From positions 124,001-188,000 of the forward strand of contig JADNRV010000042.1 in assembly GCA_015499995.1 (NCBI GenBank): a stretch of 64,000 nucleotides of DNA, written 5' to 3'. Shown one piece after another: positions 35,782-46,652 of the stretch. Position 1 is the first letter of the stretch. The number at the start of each line of letters is the position of its first letter. The notes under the pieces are model-generated. The model had not been told where the DNA came from, made no database searches, and was given only the letters and a program-made list of their open reading frames with translations. The translations under genes and the position numbers were made by a program. Origin of the DNA: Flammula alnicola. Taxonomy: Eukaryota; Basidiomycota; Agaricomycetes; Agaricales; Strophariaceae.

Positions 35782-36588
35782 ATGGAATCGCAGCGAGGTG
35801 CACATACCTGGGTCCCTGTCGATCCTTTCAAGGCTTCGCTCGACTCCAGTATCAAGAACATACTACCAGGACACCGACATGAACCTATGGCCTTGGATGA
35901 TATACATGCCACCCCTCCAGTACCATCGCGCCATCGAGTGAATCCCACGAGCTTATACGAAGCTCATCCATCGCCCCAGCCTAGGGATTATTACAACCAT
36001 CCTTCTGCGAAACCCTGGAATGCAACCAGACATGGAGTATATCCCGAAGGAGGTCGCGACTTCACACCTGGCCCGAGTTGGTATCTACCCTCGCGCCGCT
36101 CATCCACTTTCCAACAACCTAGGATTCCGTCACCCTCAAGTGAGCATCGCGGCCGCCAACATTATCGATCGCCTTCGCCATATCGTAGACCGGCATATAG
36201 TCAACAGCCGCCATCACACCATGGCCCACCAGGTCGATCGAGGGGAAATGACGAATTTGTCATGCGGCCAGCACCCAGTCAGACCGTGGATCCTCCTCCC
36301 GTGGCCATGCCGCATTCGACGGGGAGCAACCTTCAAGTTTCGGAAAATCCTGAACATCAAAGCCAGCTGAGTAGTCGCGAGGATACCGATATCTCCTTGG
36401 TGATTTCACCTAGCGTTCCACAACCTATCCTTAATCCTCCTCCCCTTTCGCCATTTCCTCCTGCTGGGATCCCATTTATGAGCTTACCCTCTGCCCAACA
36501 TCCATCTTCAGAAAATGACCTTAACATCGTGTCCGGCAATGAGCATCCCACTGACGGTCATTCCTATCCTCGTCGACCACATAGGTAA
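35782..36588 (+). pseudogene. N-terminal fragment of a third membrane-protein paralogue
   Basis: The frame opens with MESQRGAHTWVPVDPFKASL and SSIKNI, matching the family's N-terminal signature (APIDPFKPSILYSIRNL in the intact protein, APVDPFKPSL in the frameshifted copy). A Ser/Pro/Arg-rich disordered region follows, as in the family. It stops at TAA 36586-36588 after RRPHR; a donor-like aggtaagc sits exactly there. The membrane part is missing, and mobile-element terminal repeats begin at about 36593. The simplest reading is truncation by insertion. Confidence 0.6.
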
Positions 36589-36592
36589 GCTA

Positions 36593-36740
36593 CAATGTAC
36601 TGTATCATACGGTGTAGCGAACGCATACAATGTACTGTAGCATACGGGGCCAGCGAATTCGCTGGACGGCCTACCATACCTACCAAGGTGCGCCTATATA
36701 CATTGTAACATATCATACGGGCCCAGCGAATTCGCTAGAG
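36593..36740. repeat. Terminal repeats of a mobile element
   Basis: Three related units follow each other: tacaatgtactgtatcatac (36593 on), tacaatgtactgtagcatac (36626 on) and a diverged tatacattgtaacatatcat (near 36697). The second and third end in the palindrome CCAGCGAATTCGCTGG (36650-36665; one mismatch in the copy near 36723). A related sequence occurs near 61872. I read this as the left border of the mobile-element territory. Confidence 0.5.
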
Positions 36741-37065
36741 CACCCAACGGCAGTTAAATTGATCGGCAATACCACTCGGGAGGTGTTCGGCACTTGCTCG
36801 GGATCCATCGCGGTGCCGACGTACGGGACCGGTACCGGCACTCTGCCAATCATTGGCAATGACGGTGTTGGGGTGCCGACAAGCTGTCGCAGGTCTGCGA
36901 CTCACACAAATACAGTATAGCAAGAGTCTGATGACTGTATGGTTAGCATTGGTACTTCTAGGAGTAACTTCACTCTGGATGTTGTGGAATCAATAGTAAA
37001 AATGAGCCATAGCACTGAAATACATGTTATCGACAGTTTCAAGAATGTGACCGTGCTAAAAAAAG

Positions 37066-38242
37066 TCAGATATAGTAGTGCCCATGCTCGTCTACGCCCT
37101 CCTCATATTCCGTGTCCTCCTCATCTCCCTCATCAGATTCTTCCTCCTCATTGTCAGGATCAATATCCTCCTCCGGCTGCCCGGCCAGCCACTCAGCATC
37201 TACGAAGTCGAAATCTGCAGGGCCAAAAGGACCCTGGGGAAGTGTTATGCAGCTGGGGGTTAATGTCAGGGATGCACCAGGTTCATTGGAGGAGGAAGGC
37301 AGACGAGGCTGAGTACCGAAGTCGGCACTACCACTATCGGCACCGGACGTTTCGGCACCTGCGTCATCGGCACCCTCGTTATCTGTAGGAACATGTCAAC
37401 CAAGAAGGGATGAAGGGAATACGCCATATTCACCGTCCTCAGCTGACCAGGTAGATGCTGCATCATCAGCAGTGGCGTGCATCTCAGCCTGACGTGTCTG
37501 GTTGCCATCGGCATCGGCCGTAGTGTCCTGCTCATCTGAGTCGAAAGCATTGGCAGCATCACTGGCTGTGATTTCCTTGGATTGGTGCGTCAGAATCGAT
37601 CTCATAACACAAGGAGTCACCAATACTAACCACGCGATAGTGACCAGCCGGGGCATCGGCATCGGCATCATAAGTACTCGATCTGGGAGAACGCTCTGAT
37701 TCATTGTCGGACCAGACATCTGCGGCATCTTCAAATGTAGGCATGACAGTTTGGTGTGCAGTGTACTGCCGTGGGTTCCGACGGGCAAATTGTTGTCGAC
37801 GGTCAGTCGTGTCAGGAGCAGAGGGGCCCGACCCGGCCACGGCCGGTTCATCGGGAGTTGTGTCGCCAGGGGAATCATCATCACTCCAGACAGCCACAGC
37901 ATCATCAACTGACAGATGAACAGGTAAATTCAGATGGTCTGCACACCCGGCAGTTGAGTCAGGAGTTCCTCCAGCAGTGGGGGCGGCAGTTTCTCCGGTC
38001 GTTGGCCCAGCAGTTGGCTCGGCAGTGGTTGGGGCAGTTGAGGGGGCAGGTGGGTCGGCCTCAGACGCATCGTCACTCCATGCGATAGCAGCATCCTCAG
38101 CAGAGATGCCAGCAGACTTCTTGGCAGGGTAACTGCGAACACCATCCCGTGACGGTGTACTGGCATTGATGCCGACAACGGAGTCATTCCCCATCAGGAA
38201 AATGAAGTTTTTCCTCAGAGAAACCCAGGGTGCTTTAGGCAT
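37066..38242 (-). CDS. Acidic protein with repeated DAAxxWSDD motifs, 354 aa
   Basis: Three exons (38242-37627, 37565-37434, 37382-37066) sum to 355 codons in phase. The protein is strongly acidic and probably disordered. A short motif recurs: EDAAIAWSDDAS, DDAVAVWSDDDS, EDAADVWSDNES, SDAANAFDSDEQ and DDAASTWSAEDG. The C-terminus holds FDFVDAEWLAGQPEED and a Glu/Asp run ending HGHYYI. Tryptophans embedded in acid are typical of linear binding motifs, but I know no family with this repeat. It is the last of three minus-strand genes (TET/JBP, DUF6532-like, this one). No breaks were found. A role in the element is inference from position only. Confidence 0.7.
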
Positions 38243-38249
38243 CTCTAAA

Positions 38250-38720
38250 GACTCTAAAGACTACAAAGACTCAAAGCTTCTCAGGCAGCTTTGAAATCTA
38301 AGTGACTTGGTAACTATTTCCTCAAAGACGTCTCAAAGCCACTCCACTTGCTTTGAAAGTGAAACCAAAGACATGTAAAGTGGAGCCAAAGAAGTCTGAA
38401 AGCCAAACTAAAGAAGTCTGAAAGCCAAACCAAAGAAGTCTAAAGTAGACCAAAGACATCTGAAAGAAAAACCAAAGACATCTGAAAGCAATTTGAGACG
38501 ATTTTCAAAGCGCGTTCAAATGCTTTCAAAGTATTTTCAGAATTGTGATACACTCTGAAAGCATTTTCAAAGTGGATTCAAAGGACTTGGGAGCGTCTCA
38601 GAGCAGCTTCAGATCATTCTTAGAGTGTTCCAAAGAGGTACCAGGGTATCTTTAGCGCATTTTCAAAGAGAGCTGAAAGTAGCCTAAGTTTAGTCTAAAG
38701 ACGCCTAACTCTCAATCAAA
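38250..38720. repeat. AAAGAC / TCTGAAAG subterminal repeat tract
   Basis: About 470 bases are packed with variants of aaagac, tctgaaagc and caaag. In 38383-38490 they form a loose ~22-bp tandem (accaaagaagtctgaaagcc type, about five copies). The left edge (aggcatctctaaagact) and the complement of the right edge (ggcgtctttagact) are roughly inverted. It looks like the subterminal region of a DNA transposon or a small insertion between two genes. Confidence 0.5.
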
Positions 38721-38847
38721 GCAGCTAGTAGCCCTTTGGGAATCCACAATAAGCCAATATAAAACTATTATTAATGAATAAAATCACAGAACAGCTATTA
38801 CGATTGCATAAAAGAAAGAAGAAAGAGGATAGACTCGACGTCACCAA

Positions 38848-40970
38848 CTAACCAGACTGAGACTCTCCTCTTGCAAACTGAGACTCTCCTCTTGCAACTT
38901 CCTCTTCTGCTCTGGTGGCTTCTTCTTCTGCTTCTCCATCTTCTGCCTCTTGAGCGAGTTTTTCCAGCGCACCAAAGTCCAGGTTTGCCAAATCCTTGCC
39001 CTGATTAGAATCGTCAAGAAAGTTATGGTGGTTTGAGCTATAAAACATAATGTTAGATTAGAACAATTAATAAGAAAAGAAAAGAAAAGAAAATGCACAG
39101 AAGCTTCTTGAGAAGCTCATTCTTCCAGTATTTGGCCCATCTGGGAGATTTCACCATCAGTTTCTTCCAGTTTCCAAGATGGTTATGGTAGCTAGTGTAT
39201 GCATTAATAGCATCAATGAGAATGAACAGGAAATAAGGAGTAGAAAGGCACACCTTCTTTGAGCTATCTTGTCAGAGAAGTTATATTTATTGGGTTTTAC
39301 ACCACTGCTCCATCCTTTCAGTGCATATTCAATCTAAAAATGCTAGCAGTCAGATCAAGAACATAAATAAAGAAGAGGACATACAGCGGTGATGACAAAA
39401 ATGATGATAGAAAGAGGGAGATCCTTCTCTTCAGCAATCTTGGCGGTAGTTTCAGCATCTGCATTGGATCTTGACGATATGGAGAACCACTGACTTTCAA
39501 TGATTTCTATAATGAGATCAGAGCCAAAGGGTTGCCGAGAATCAATGGTATGTTTCTAAGAATATAAATGGTCAGTAGATTAGCTTAAAAGAAGTTACGT
39601 GCATACCTCCAGGTTGATACCTCCATACATAAAGTTGGACTCAGTCAACAGCCATATAACATGTTTCCGGACTTTATCCGGAGGACCATTTAGACCGTAG
39701 AAGCCTCGGACACGATCACGGGCTTTGATGACTATGCTACTGATGAGAGCCGTCCTTCCATATGTCGTCTGATTTTGATTTAAGTTAGCTACAGTCAAAA
39801 AACAAATGAATCCCTTACAAATGTAATCAGCTTCTTTTTAGTATTCTGGTCATGCGTTGCACACCTAAAAGCATCCTTGATGGTTAGGTCATCGCCGTTC
39901 CTAGATGCCCCTTTGACGGTGTTCCATAAGAATTCCAAGCGTCCAATCTTAGTATCAGGAAGGAAAGGTCCGTCTGGGTTATAGATGGTGGTGGTTCTAG
40001 CGTGAGACTTTGAAGCAATGGCGAGCTGACGGGTTCGAGGAGAAAAGTCACATTCTTTGACTTTGGCATTATTGGAAGTCTTGGAACCACTGGCCAACTT
40101 TGGAGTACCAGAACGAGATCTTCGAGAGGTGATTGTTGACCTAGTATCATCCAAGTCGAAGACAGACAGCTAAATAATATATAATAAGTTTAGGTGAATT
40201 GAGCCACAAAGATTAAAAAACAAACACCATTATCATTGAAGTAATCATCTCCTCCAACTACCTGTTCATCAGAAACATTGTAGTCGGGATAATCCATGTC
40301 AGCGTCGGCGTTAGCGTTGGCGTCGGCATCAGCATTGACGTTGGCATCTCCTCCATCACTCTGATCATCATCAGGCTGAGCTCCAGAGTCGCCATCCTGG
40401 CTGCCATCTTCATCCATAGAACCTGAACGACCTTTACCTTTCATACCTATGGGTTGTAAGCCATTGGCGATCGCTGTCTCATCATCATCCATAATGAGAG
40501 GTGCATTTCGTCTCCTCTTGGTGGGAGGAGCGCCTTCATCTTCCTCTTCATCGTCATCCTCATTTCTGCCTTCATTCTCTTCTTCCCGCATAAGCCTTTT
40601 GTTCCTTTGTCATATTGCTAAAAGAAGAAACTATAAATTGAAACAGAGTGTGAAAATTAAAAAAACACCTGCCTTCATCCTGGGTAGCCGCCGCAGCCTT
40701 CTTCTCCTCTTCCATTCTTGCCTTGAAAGCCTTGAAAAGTGCCATGTTCTTCTCATTGAATTCAAAACCGTCAATGGTAGGGACATTTGAATCTCCATTC
40801 GACTTTCCTGAAGAGCGTGTTTGACCACCAGATTTATTCTTGCGAGAGGAGGCCTTGTCTCCTCCAGAGGCTTTCCTTTTGGCATTGCCACCAGATGCTT
40901 TGCTGGTTGCCGATGCTGAGGACTTTGAGCCCTGTGATGCAGAAGAAGCTCCAGACCGTCGAGTTTGCAT
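38848..40970 (-). CDS. DUF6532-like protein, 572 aa
   Basis: Eight exons (40970-40669, 40595-40226, 40169-39819, 39768-39607, 39555-39385, 39333-39254, 39191-39099, 39037-38848) total 573 codons with every junction in phase. The N-terminal ~220 residues are Ser/Lys-rich then acidic (DDDEEEDEGAPPTKRRR, a likely nuclear signal, then NADADANANADAD). The remaining part resembles the basidiomycete domain catalogued as DUF6532: IGRLEFLWNTVKGASR, TTYGRTALISSIVIKAR, VIWLLTESNFMY, IIESQWF, LSIIIFVITAIEYALKGW. A charged tail follows. This domain is common in transposon-rich agaric loci; its function is unknown. No stop or frameshift was seen, unlike its upstream neighbour. The domain assignment is from memory of the pattern. 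Confidence 0.68.
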
Positions 40971-41210
40971 AGTATTCAGATTTATGTTGAAAAGTAGTTG
41001 ACAGCAGTAAACCTATAGACCAGCAAAGCAGTATAGACTGGCAGAGGAGTAAGAAAGCAGAGTGGTGCATTGGTTAGCGGTGCGTTGGTTAGCGTTGAAG
41101 GAGTTGGTTGGTAATGGGAAAGTCAACCACAGTAAATTAAAATTAAATACAAATATCCGCCATTTTCCCACACCTAATCAATTGAACGACTGCTAGATAC
41201 AAACAGCGCC

Positions 41211-44200
41211 CTAAATATCTTTCTCTACATTCATGAATATACTATGGTCCCAGTGATTTCTACACCTAACCCAATTGTCTCCTGAACTATCAAAATGGAG
41301 AACAAGAGATGCTCGTTCTCCTTTGAAATTCATATAAAAATGACTTAACTTAGCGGATGGAAATAAAACCATATCACCACAGAGTAGCTGGAGTTGAATT
41401 CCTGGTTCCAGGAAGCAAATATCACCACCCTCGCAATTGTCATCACAGATGGCCATGACGATACAGAGATTCTTGTCGTTAACATCTCTGTGGATCCTTG
41501 TGCAAACATTGAAGTTGATCACAAATCCACTGAATGGGTATGCGGGGGAAAATCCACTGGCAGGAAGAACATCAGCATATTGTCCTATGATGTCGTATTC
41601 CTCAGGAAGTATTTCCTTGAGCTATATGCAAATTAAATTAATAGATTGGCCAATTAATAAACAAAGTCTAACTTACCGTTTTGTTGATCCAATCAAAGAC
41701 ATCTTGGAAGCATTCTTCCAAATGCTTGTACTCCTCCATGTGTAGTTGGAACTCCTTGGAGGTGTGAGGAGTAAACGTTGAGGTATTGGGTCGCCTAAGG
41801 CCCTCCTTTCTCAAAGTTGCTGGATCAACATTGGAAGGAGTTCCTTTCTCCTAAGAAACAAATGTATCTAAGTCTTAACAAGATATCTAAAATAAAATAA
41901 AGCAAACATACACTTGCAGTATAGCGGTTCCACCATGCGAAATGCAGAGCCAGAAAGCAATAGAATTCTTTGAGGGCTTCAGAGTCGGTCCATTTCATGT
42001 AGTTCGGACAAGCTGCCTTTAAAGATGCCAAAAGGCGATCACGCAAGTGTTGAGGTAGATCTGGACAGACCACCAATATAATGTTGTCATTAATATCATT
42101 AACACGGAGGCGCTTTCTGATAGGAAAAAAGTTGAGTCTAATTTTTATAAATTAACAAGGAATTAAGACGTACCCGTTTAAGTTATCATGAGTGATGTTC
42201 AAGTAACGACCTCTGGTTTTCTTTCCAAGATGCAGCTGTTTTCGAAGCTATCAAGAAACAATATCAGAAATAGAAAAGAAGAGCTCAAAGACAACTGACT
42301 TTGGTGGTAATATCCGGCAATGAATCACAATTGTCAGCCAAGCTTGCAAATTTTCTCTCCTTCTGCATAAATTTATAGCTAGCTGTCTTGTCTGTCTTGT
42401 CTTTATATTCTGTTTTCGTATTACGTTCCAGAGAGGGATTGTAGTTGGTCTTGATAGTGTACAGGTTGGTATTGGAGGCGTCTTTGGATTGAGAATTAAA
42501 GTTGAGGTCTTCATCATCATCTGGGCTGGAGAGCGGGGAAGGAATGTCATCCACTGACGTATGATTAATGTTTGGCGGGTCTTGAGTAGATGTTGGGGTC
42601 GAAGATAAGACAGAATGGTTTATCAGATAATATGATATGACTGGAACCAAACCCTCTAAAGGAGAGTAGCAGCTAGCCCAGGTGCGTATGCAGCGACGTT
42701 TGATGAAGGCACTATAGAAATTTGTTAATAGAATGAAATGTTAAGAAAAGGATGTCTTACTTATAGGTTATTGAGTTGAAAAATTCATCGGACCGCTGCA
42801 AGTCGCCAGCCTCTATTTCAGAAAGAACTCCTCAGCTGATGAGAAGCTCTTGGCTGAACATCGTTGAAAAAGCCACACGAAATTGTGTCCTCGACAATGC
42901 AATCGCAGGAATTATATCCTGAATGATGAGTTTTCCAAGAGTGTGGTCTAGAATTGGTGTTTATTTAGAGTATCACAAATAGAATAAAAAACGTACCAGA
43001 ATTGGGACATCTCAATAGATAATTAATTCTCAGAATAATATTGTGAGTGAGATTTCGAATATTTGATTGAAGATTCGCTGCAGCAGCTATAGCCAAGATA
43101 AAGAAAGAGGCTAGAAAACAGTCAATAAGTTAACAAATTTCAGGAATTAAAAGAACTTACCCCCACCTGCCAATAGACAGAATTTGGTGGCATCAGATAC
43201 ATATCTTGCCAAGGTTCGAGTACTCCTTTCACTCTGGATGGCATCGAGAATGGCTGTCTTCTTCTTTCTCGTACTCTTGCAAGTGCTAGATATAGTGATT
43301 GTCAGGGGTTTGAAAACCCGATAAAACTGACCTGATGACCTTGCATCGAAGCTGGATCGCATTGACCATGAACACGAAATCCGTAACAGCAACATTTTCC
43401 TCAGCCATAAAACAACGGCTGGCGATATTTTCTAGACTGTCAACAGACATGATAGATACCAGTCTAGAGTGCCTGCTACCATCTCCAGAATCATTGTGGC
43501 CGGTCTTGAGCGCCTTGAATATTTGAGCAATCGGGTTCATGTCATTGGCAGGATCGAAGATGAATGTCCTACATGCCATAGCGAGATCCAGGACAAAGTG
43601 GTACCCTGGCGAAGACAGAACCTGATTTTCAGGTTCTGGATGATCAGAAGGCCCCCCAGGAATGTGGCCAAGCTGCTGATGTTGGTCATTCTGGCCCTCG
43701 TCAGCATCCTGTACATCTCGAGATGGTTCAAAAACCTCTTCTTGTAAATCTGGGTTATGAACTGGGCGAGGGTCATAGGTCTATGCAGGAGGAGCAGCCA
43801 CACCACGAGTTGGACATTTATTGATTGGATTTCCTCCTCCTCGCCCATGTCGGCCACGACCTCGACCGTGACCTCGACCACATCCTCGACTACCATTGTT
43901 GTCAGCACCAGCGTCACTGTCAGCACCAGCGTCGTTGTCAGCACCAGCGTCGTTGTCGGCACCAGCGTCGTTGTCGGCACCAGCGTCGCCGTCAGCACTA
44001 GTGTCGCCGTCAGCACCAGCACCACCCATTGGCCTTCGATCATCCATCTGATGGCCTAATCTCAGTTCTCCTCCAAGCTGCAAGTGTCTTCGATTTGTTG
44101 GAGTTGGACATGGACTGGAAGACCGTTGTCGACGGCCAAGAGTAGAACATACATTCTGAGCAGAATCGGAAAGAAGTTCCTGGTTGCCGGGTGAGACAAA

Positions 44201-44542
44201 AGCGCTTGAAAATAGATCGACAGCGTGGAAATTGGAGGAACGTGAAAATGGATCGCTCAACAATGGATCATGGAAATAAGGTGCACCACAGTGAGGTGAA
44301 GGATATGGAGACAAGGGTGGAGGAGAAAAAAGACGTCTGGGTGTTGCAATGAGACGTCCAGTAGGTGTTGCAAAAAGACCCGGATTGACAGTTGTACCAG
44401 GAGAGCTCGGTCCGTGGGCACCTCGACTTGCAAGTGGTGTTACAGGAAAGAAAGCGTGGCCCCTCGGTGTTAAATCGTCTGTCGCAGAAGGTCCTGGAGG
44501 GTGAACATTCTTTGAAGGAAGTTGAGAACCTTTGGTTGGCAT
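41211..44542 (-). pseudogene. TET/JBP-type 2-oxoglutarate/Fe(II) dioxygenase gene, two in-frame stops
   Basis: The C-terminal exons encode a TET/JBP oxygenase domain: HRDVNDKN (iron-binding HxD), EGGDICFLEPG, GDMVLFPSAKLSHFYMNF (distal His) and RASLVLHFD (2-oxoglutarate Arg). Such enzymes oxidise 5-methylcytosine in DNA, and the family is expanded beside transposons in mushrooms. N-terminally there is a Pro/Ser-rich region, then GADND-type pentapeptide repeats and a GRGRGRHGRGGG stretch, then helical segments (CRTFIFDPANDMNPIAQIF, RYVSDATKFCLL). The frame stays open across exons except for a TAG at 43783-43781 and a TGA at 42834-42832. Both are single-codon interruptions; either the copy is dying by point mutation or small introns I could not define remove them. 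The catalytic residues are intact. Confidence 0.72.
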
Positions 44543-44935
44543 ACAGGAACAAATTAACTCACAAAGAGCCTTTCATTTTGGGGAGTTGGATAATTATAAA
44601 ACATATTAGTATTATCTGTATACGTAGACTGCAAAAGAATAAATCTAACGTTCAATTGAATCAGGAGAGAGACTTACATTGGAGGTTGGCAGGGAACTGA
44701 GAGCTGCCTCCAACTTTGACGGAACGTCTATCAAGTGCGGGGGAAGGCATGGTACATTGTTCAATAGCAAGATTAAACCGCGGAGTTCACAGGGATTTAG
44801 GAGGTCATGAGCCATGTGATTTTGGGAAGCAGTGTGGACTTGGAAGTATAATGGCGTCTTGTACAATGAGCGTGTGAAATCTCAGTCATGATGACTGAAA
44901 AAATGTTTTAGTCGATCCGGGCCGTTCATGAGTTC
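44543..44935. other. Upstream region of the TET/JBP gene with a palindrome
   Basis: No gene is seen. TCAGTCAT-G-ATGACTGA (44882-44898) is a perfect 8-bp-arm palindrome. The surrounding bases (gtgtgaaatctcagtcat) recur with changes near 61004-61035, suggesting a shared element border or promoter block. Confidence 0.45.
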
Positions 44936-45136
44936 TTATGTGTCCCCCACGGATTCCTAGTGGAATCCGGCGGAATCCACGTGGATTCCGGGCAATTCCG
45001 GTGGAATGGGTTTGGCACAGGGACCAGCCAAAATACCGGATGTCAGTCCGGTGGAATGGGTACCGGATTGACCCGGAATCCGGTATGGGCACCGGAATTT
45101 GCCGGAACGGAACGCAAAATGGAACGCAAAATGGAA
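44936..45136. repeat. GGAATCC / CCGGAAT-rich repeat
   Basis: This is a dense patchwork of ggaatccgg, ggattcc, ccggtggaatggg (twice) and ggaacgcaaaat (twice, tandem). The same ggattcc core forms the 11-bp satellite 1.6 kb to the right, so related short repeats flank the GC-rich island on both sides. Confidence 0.55.
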
Positions 45137-45235
45137 TCCGGTCAGCTGTGCAATAATTTAGTATATTTATTGTGTAATCGATATATTAAGTAATTAATTA
45201 ATCATTTTACATTAATTATACAATGATTTTTGTTA

Positions 45236-46470
45236 ATTCGTGATGGATTCCGAATTTGGCGAGTGCACGTGCCTTCGGCAACCCGGCAATCGATTGCCGC
45301 ACGATGTGACGCGGCTGCAACATTGCCACGTCATCACCTTCTTTCCTCCCACCACCATCCGTTCCACCACCACCACCATCCGTTCCACCACCACCACCAC
45401 TCCCCTTGCGGACACCCGCTGGCACCGCACAACCGCGACGACGAAGACAGCGACGGCGACGGCGACAGCGACACGCGGCGCGTGAGGGCAAACACGCCGC
45501 GGGGGGGTTTGGATACCAAGGGGGGACCCAGCAAATGGGAGGCCCATACGGTGCGTCGCGAACGACGACCCCCACGACGAGACCTAACCCCCACCCCGTT
45601 ACCTCGCAGATGCGACGTGACCCCGGGCGCGGAAAATGACGCCAGGGTTCCACCTGACCGCCCCCGACAGCACCAAGTGCCACCCGACGGCCGTGACGTG
45701 TAGCGCCCACGGACGCGGCCCCGCCGACAAGACCGAAGACCCGCGACGACCAAGACCAGACCGCGAGCCCGACGACGACGACGACCCGCTGACGCACGAG
45801 CGCGGCGACGGCTGCCAACGACGCGGCCGTCGTAGCGCCCACCCACACCTCATAGGTCCACCCTCCCCCGTCACATCCCTAACGACGACGACGACGCATC
45901 GACGGACGCACCGACGACGCGACCACCGACGCGACCACGGAGGTGACGACGTCACGACCGCCGACGCGACAACACCCCAGCGACAGCGACGACGCGACCA
46001 CGAAGGCCCACGCCGCGACCACGGAAGGCTCAACGGAGGTAACGACGGCGCGACCCCGATGGAGGCGACCACGCCCGGACCATGGAAGGCCCAACGACGC
46101 GACCACGGAGGCGCCGACGAAGCGCCCACGGAGACACCGACGACGCGACCACAGACGCGACGACGACAAACCCGCAGGTGCACGAGCGCAGCCGGGGCTG
46201 CCAATAGCACCACGACGACAACGGCAACGGCGGTAACCACCGGCGCAGCACGCGACGACGAGCAGGATGACGCGACGACGCGGCGGGTGGACCGCCCACA
46301 ACAGCAACAACCGCCACACACGCGAACGCGGGCGCCCACGGACGACCCGCACGAACGACGCCGCAGCGAGCACCGGCCCACTGACAACGACAACGCCGCC
46401 GCCGCCGCGGGAGGACCAGCCCACCACGGCAAAGGTGGAGAACGAGGCGGGGCAGTGGGCTCCTGGTACA
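45236..46470. other. GC- and CpG-rich degenerate repeat island
   Basis: About 1.2 kb of extremely CpG-rich DNA sits between very AT-rich borders (45150-45235 and 46510-46560). It consists of degenerate repeats around gacgcgaccacgga and cgacgacgac. All six frames are long-open simply because of composition; the predicted peptides are Arg/Thr/Ala repeats with no domain, so I do not call a gene. Confidence 0.6.
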
Positions 46471-46474
46471 TCGC

Positions 46475-46506
46475 AAACGAGCTGCAGGCATTCCTGCAGC
46501 TCGTTT
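46475..46506. repeat. Perfect 14-bp-arm hairpin
   Basis: AAACGAGCTGCAGG (46475-46488), loop CATT, and its exact complement (46493-46506). It lies at the right edge of the GC-rich island. It resembles a terminator or a transposon end hairpin; no CTRR follows, so it is not a Helitron end. Confidence 0.75.
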
Positions 46507-46652
46507 TCTTGCTTTTATTTGTAGTATATCCATGTAATTGTAGTTTAAATAAATATATTTGATTTTGTCCTACACTGTCCATTGCTGTCTACATCCCCTC
46601 TGAAGTGGATAGAAGTTCACGGAATTCCCTCCAATTCCACAGGAATTTTATC

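Noticed and set aside
38383..38490. Regularly spaced repeats considered as a CRISPR array
   Set aside because: Repeats are imperfect and essentially contiguous without unique spacers, and the genome is fungal.
41394..41745. Plus-strand frames over the dioxygenase domain
   Set aside because: They oppose the exon encoding the HxD and GDMVLFPS motifs; no plus-strand homology.
43860..44030. Plus-strand Val/Ser/Thr repeat protein
   Set aside because: It is the complement of the GADND pentapeptide repeats of the minus-strand TET/JBP gene, which has the better gene structure.
46475..46506. Hairpin considered as a second Helitron end
   Set aside because: No CTRR followed by T lies 8-15 bases beyond either side.
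45599..46582. Very long open frames on both strands of the GC-rich island (up to 327 codons)
   Set aside because: All six frames are open because CpG-rich sequence lacks TA-containing stops. Peptides are Arg/Ser/Val or Thr/Arg repeats with no domain and no splice logic.
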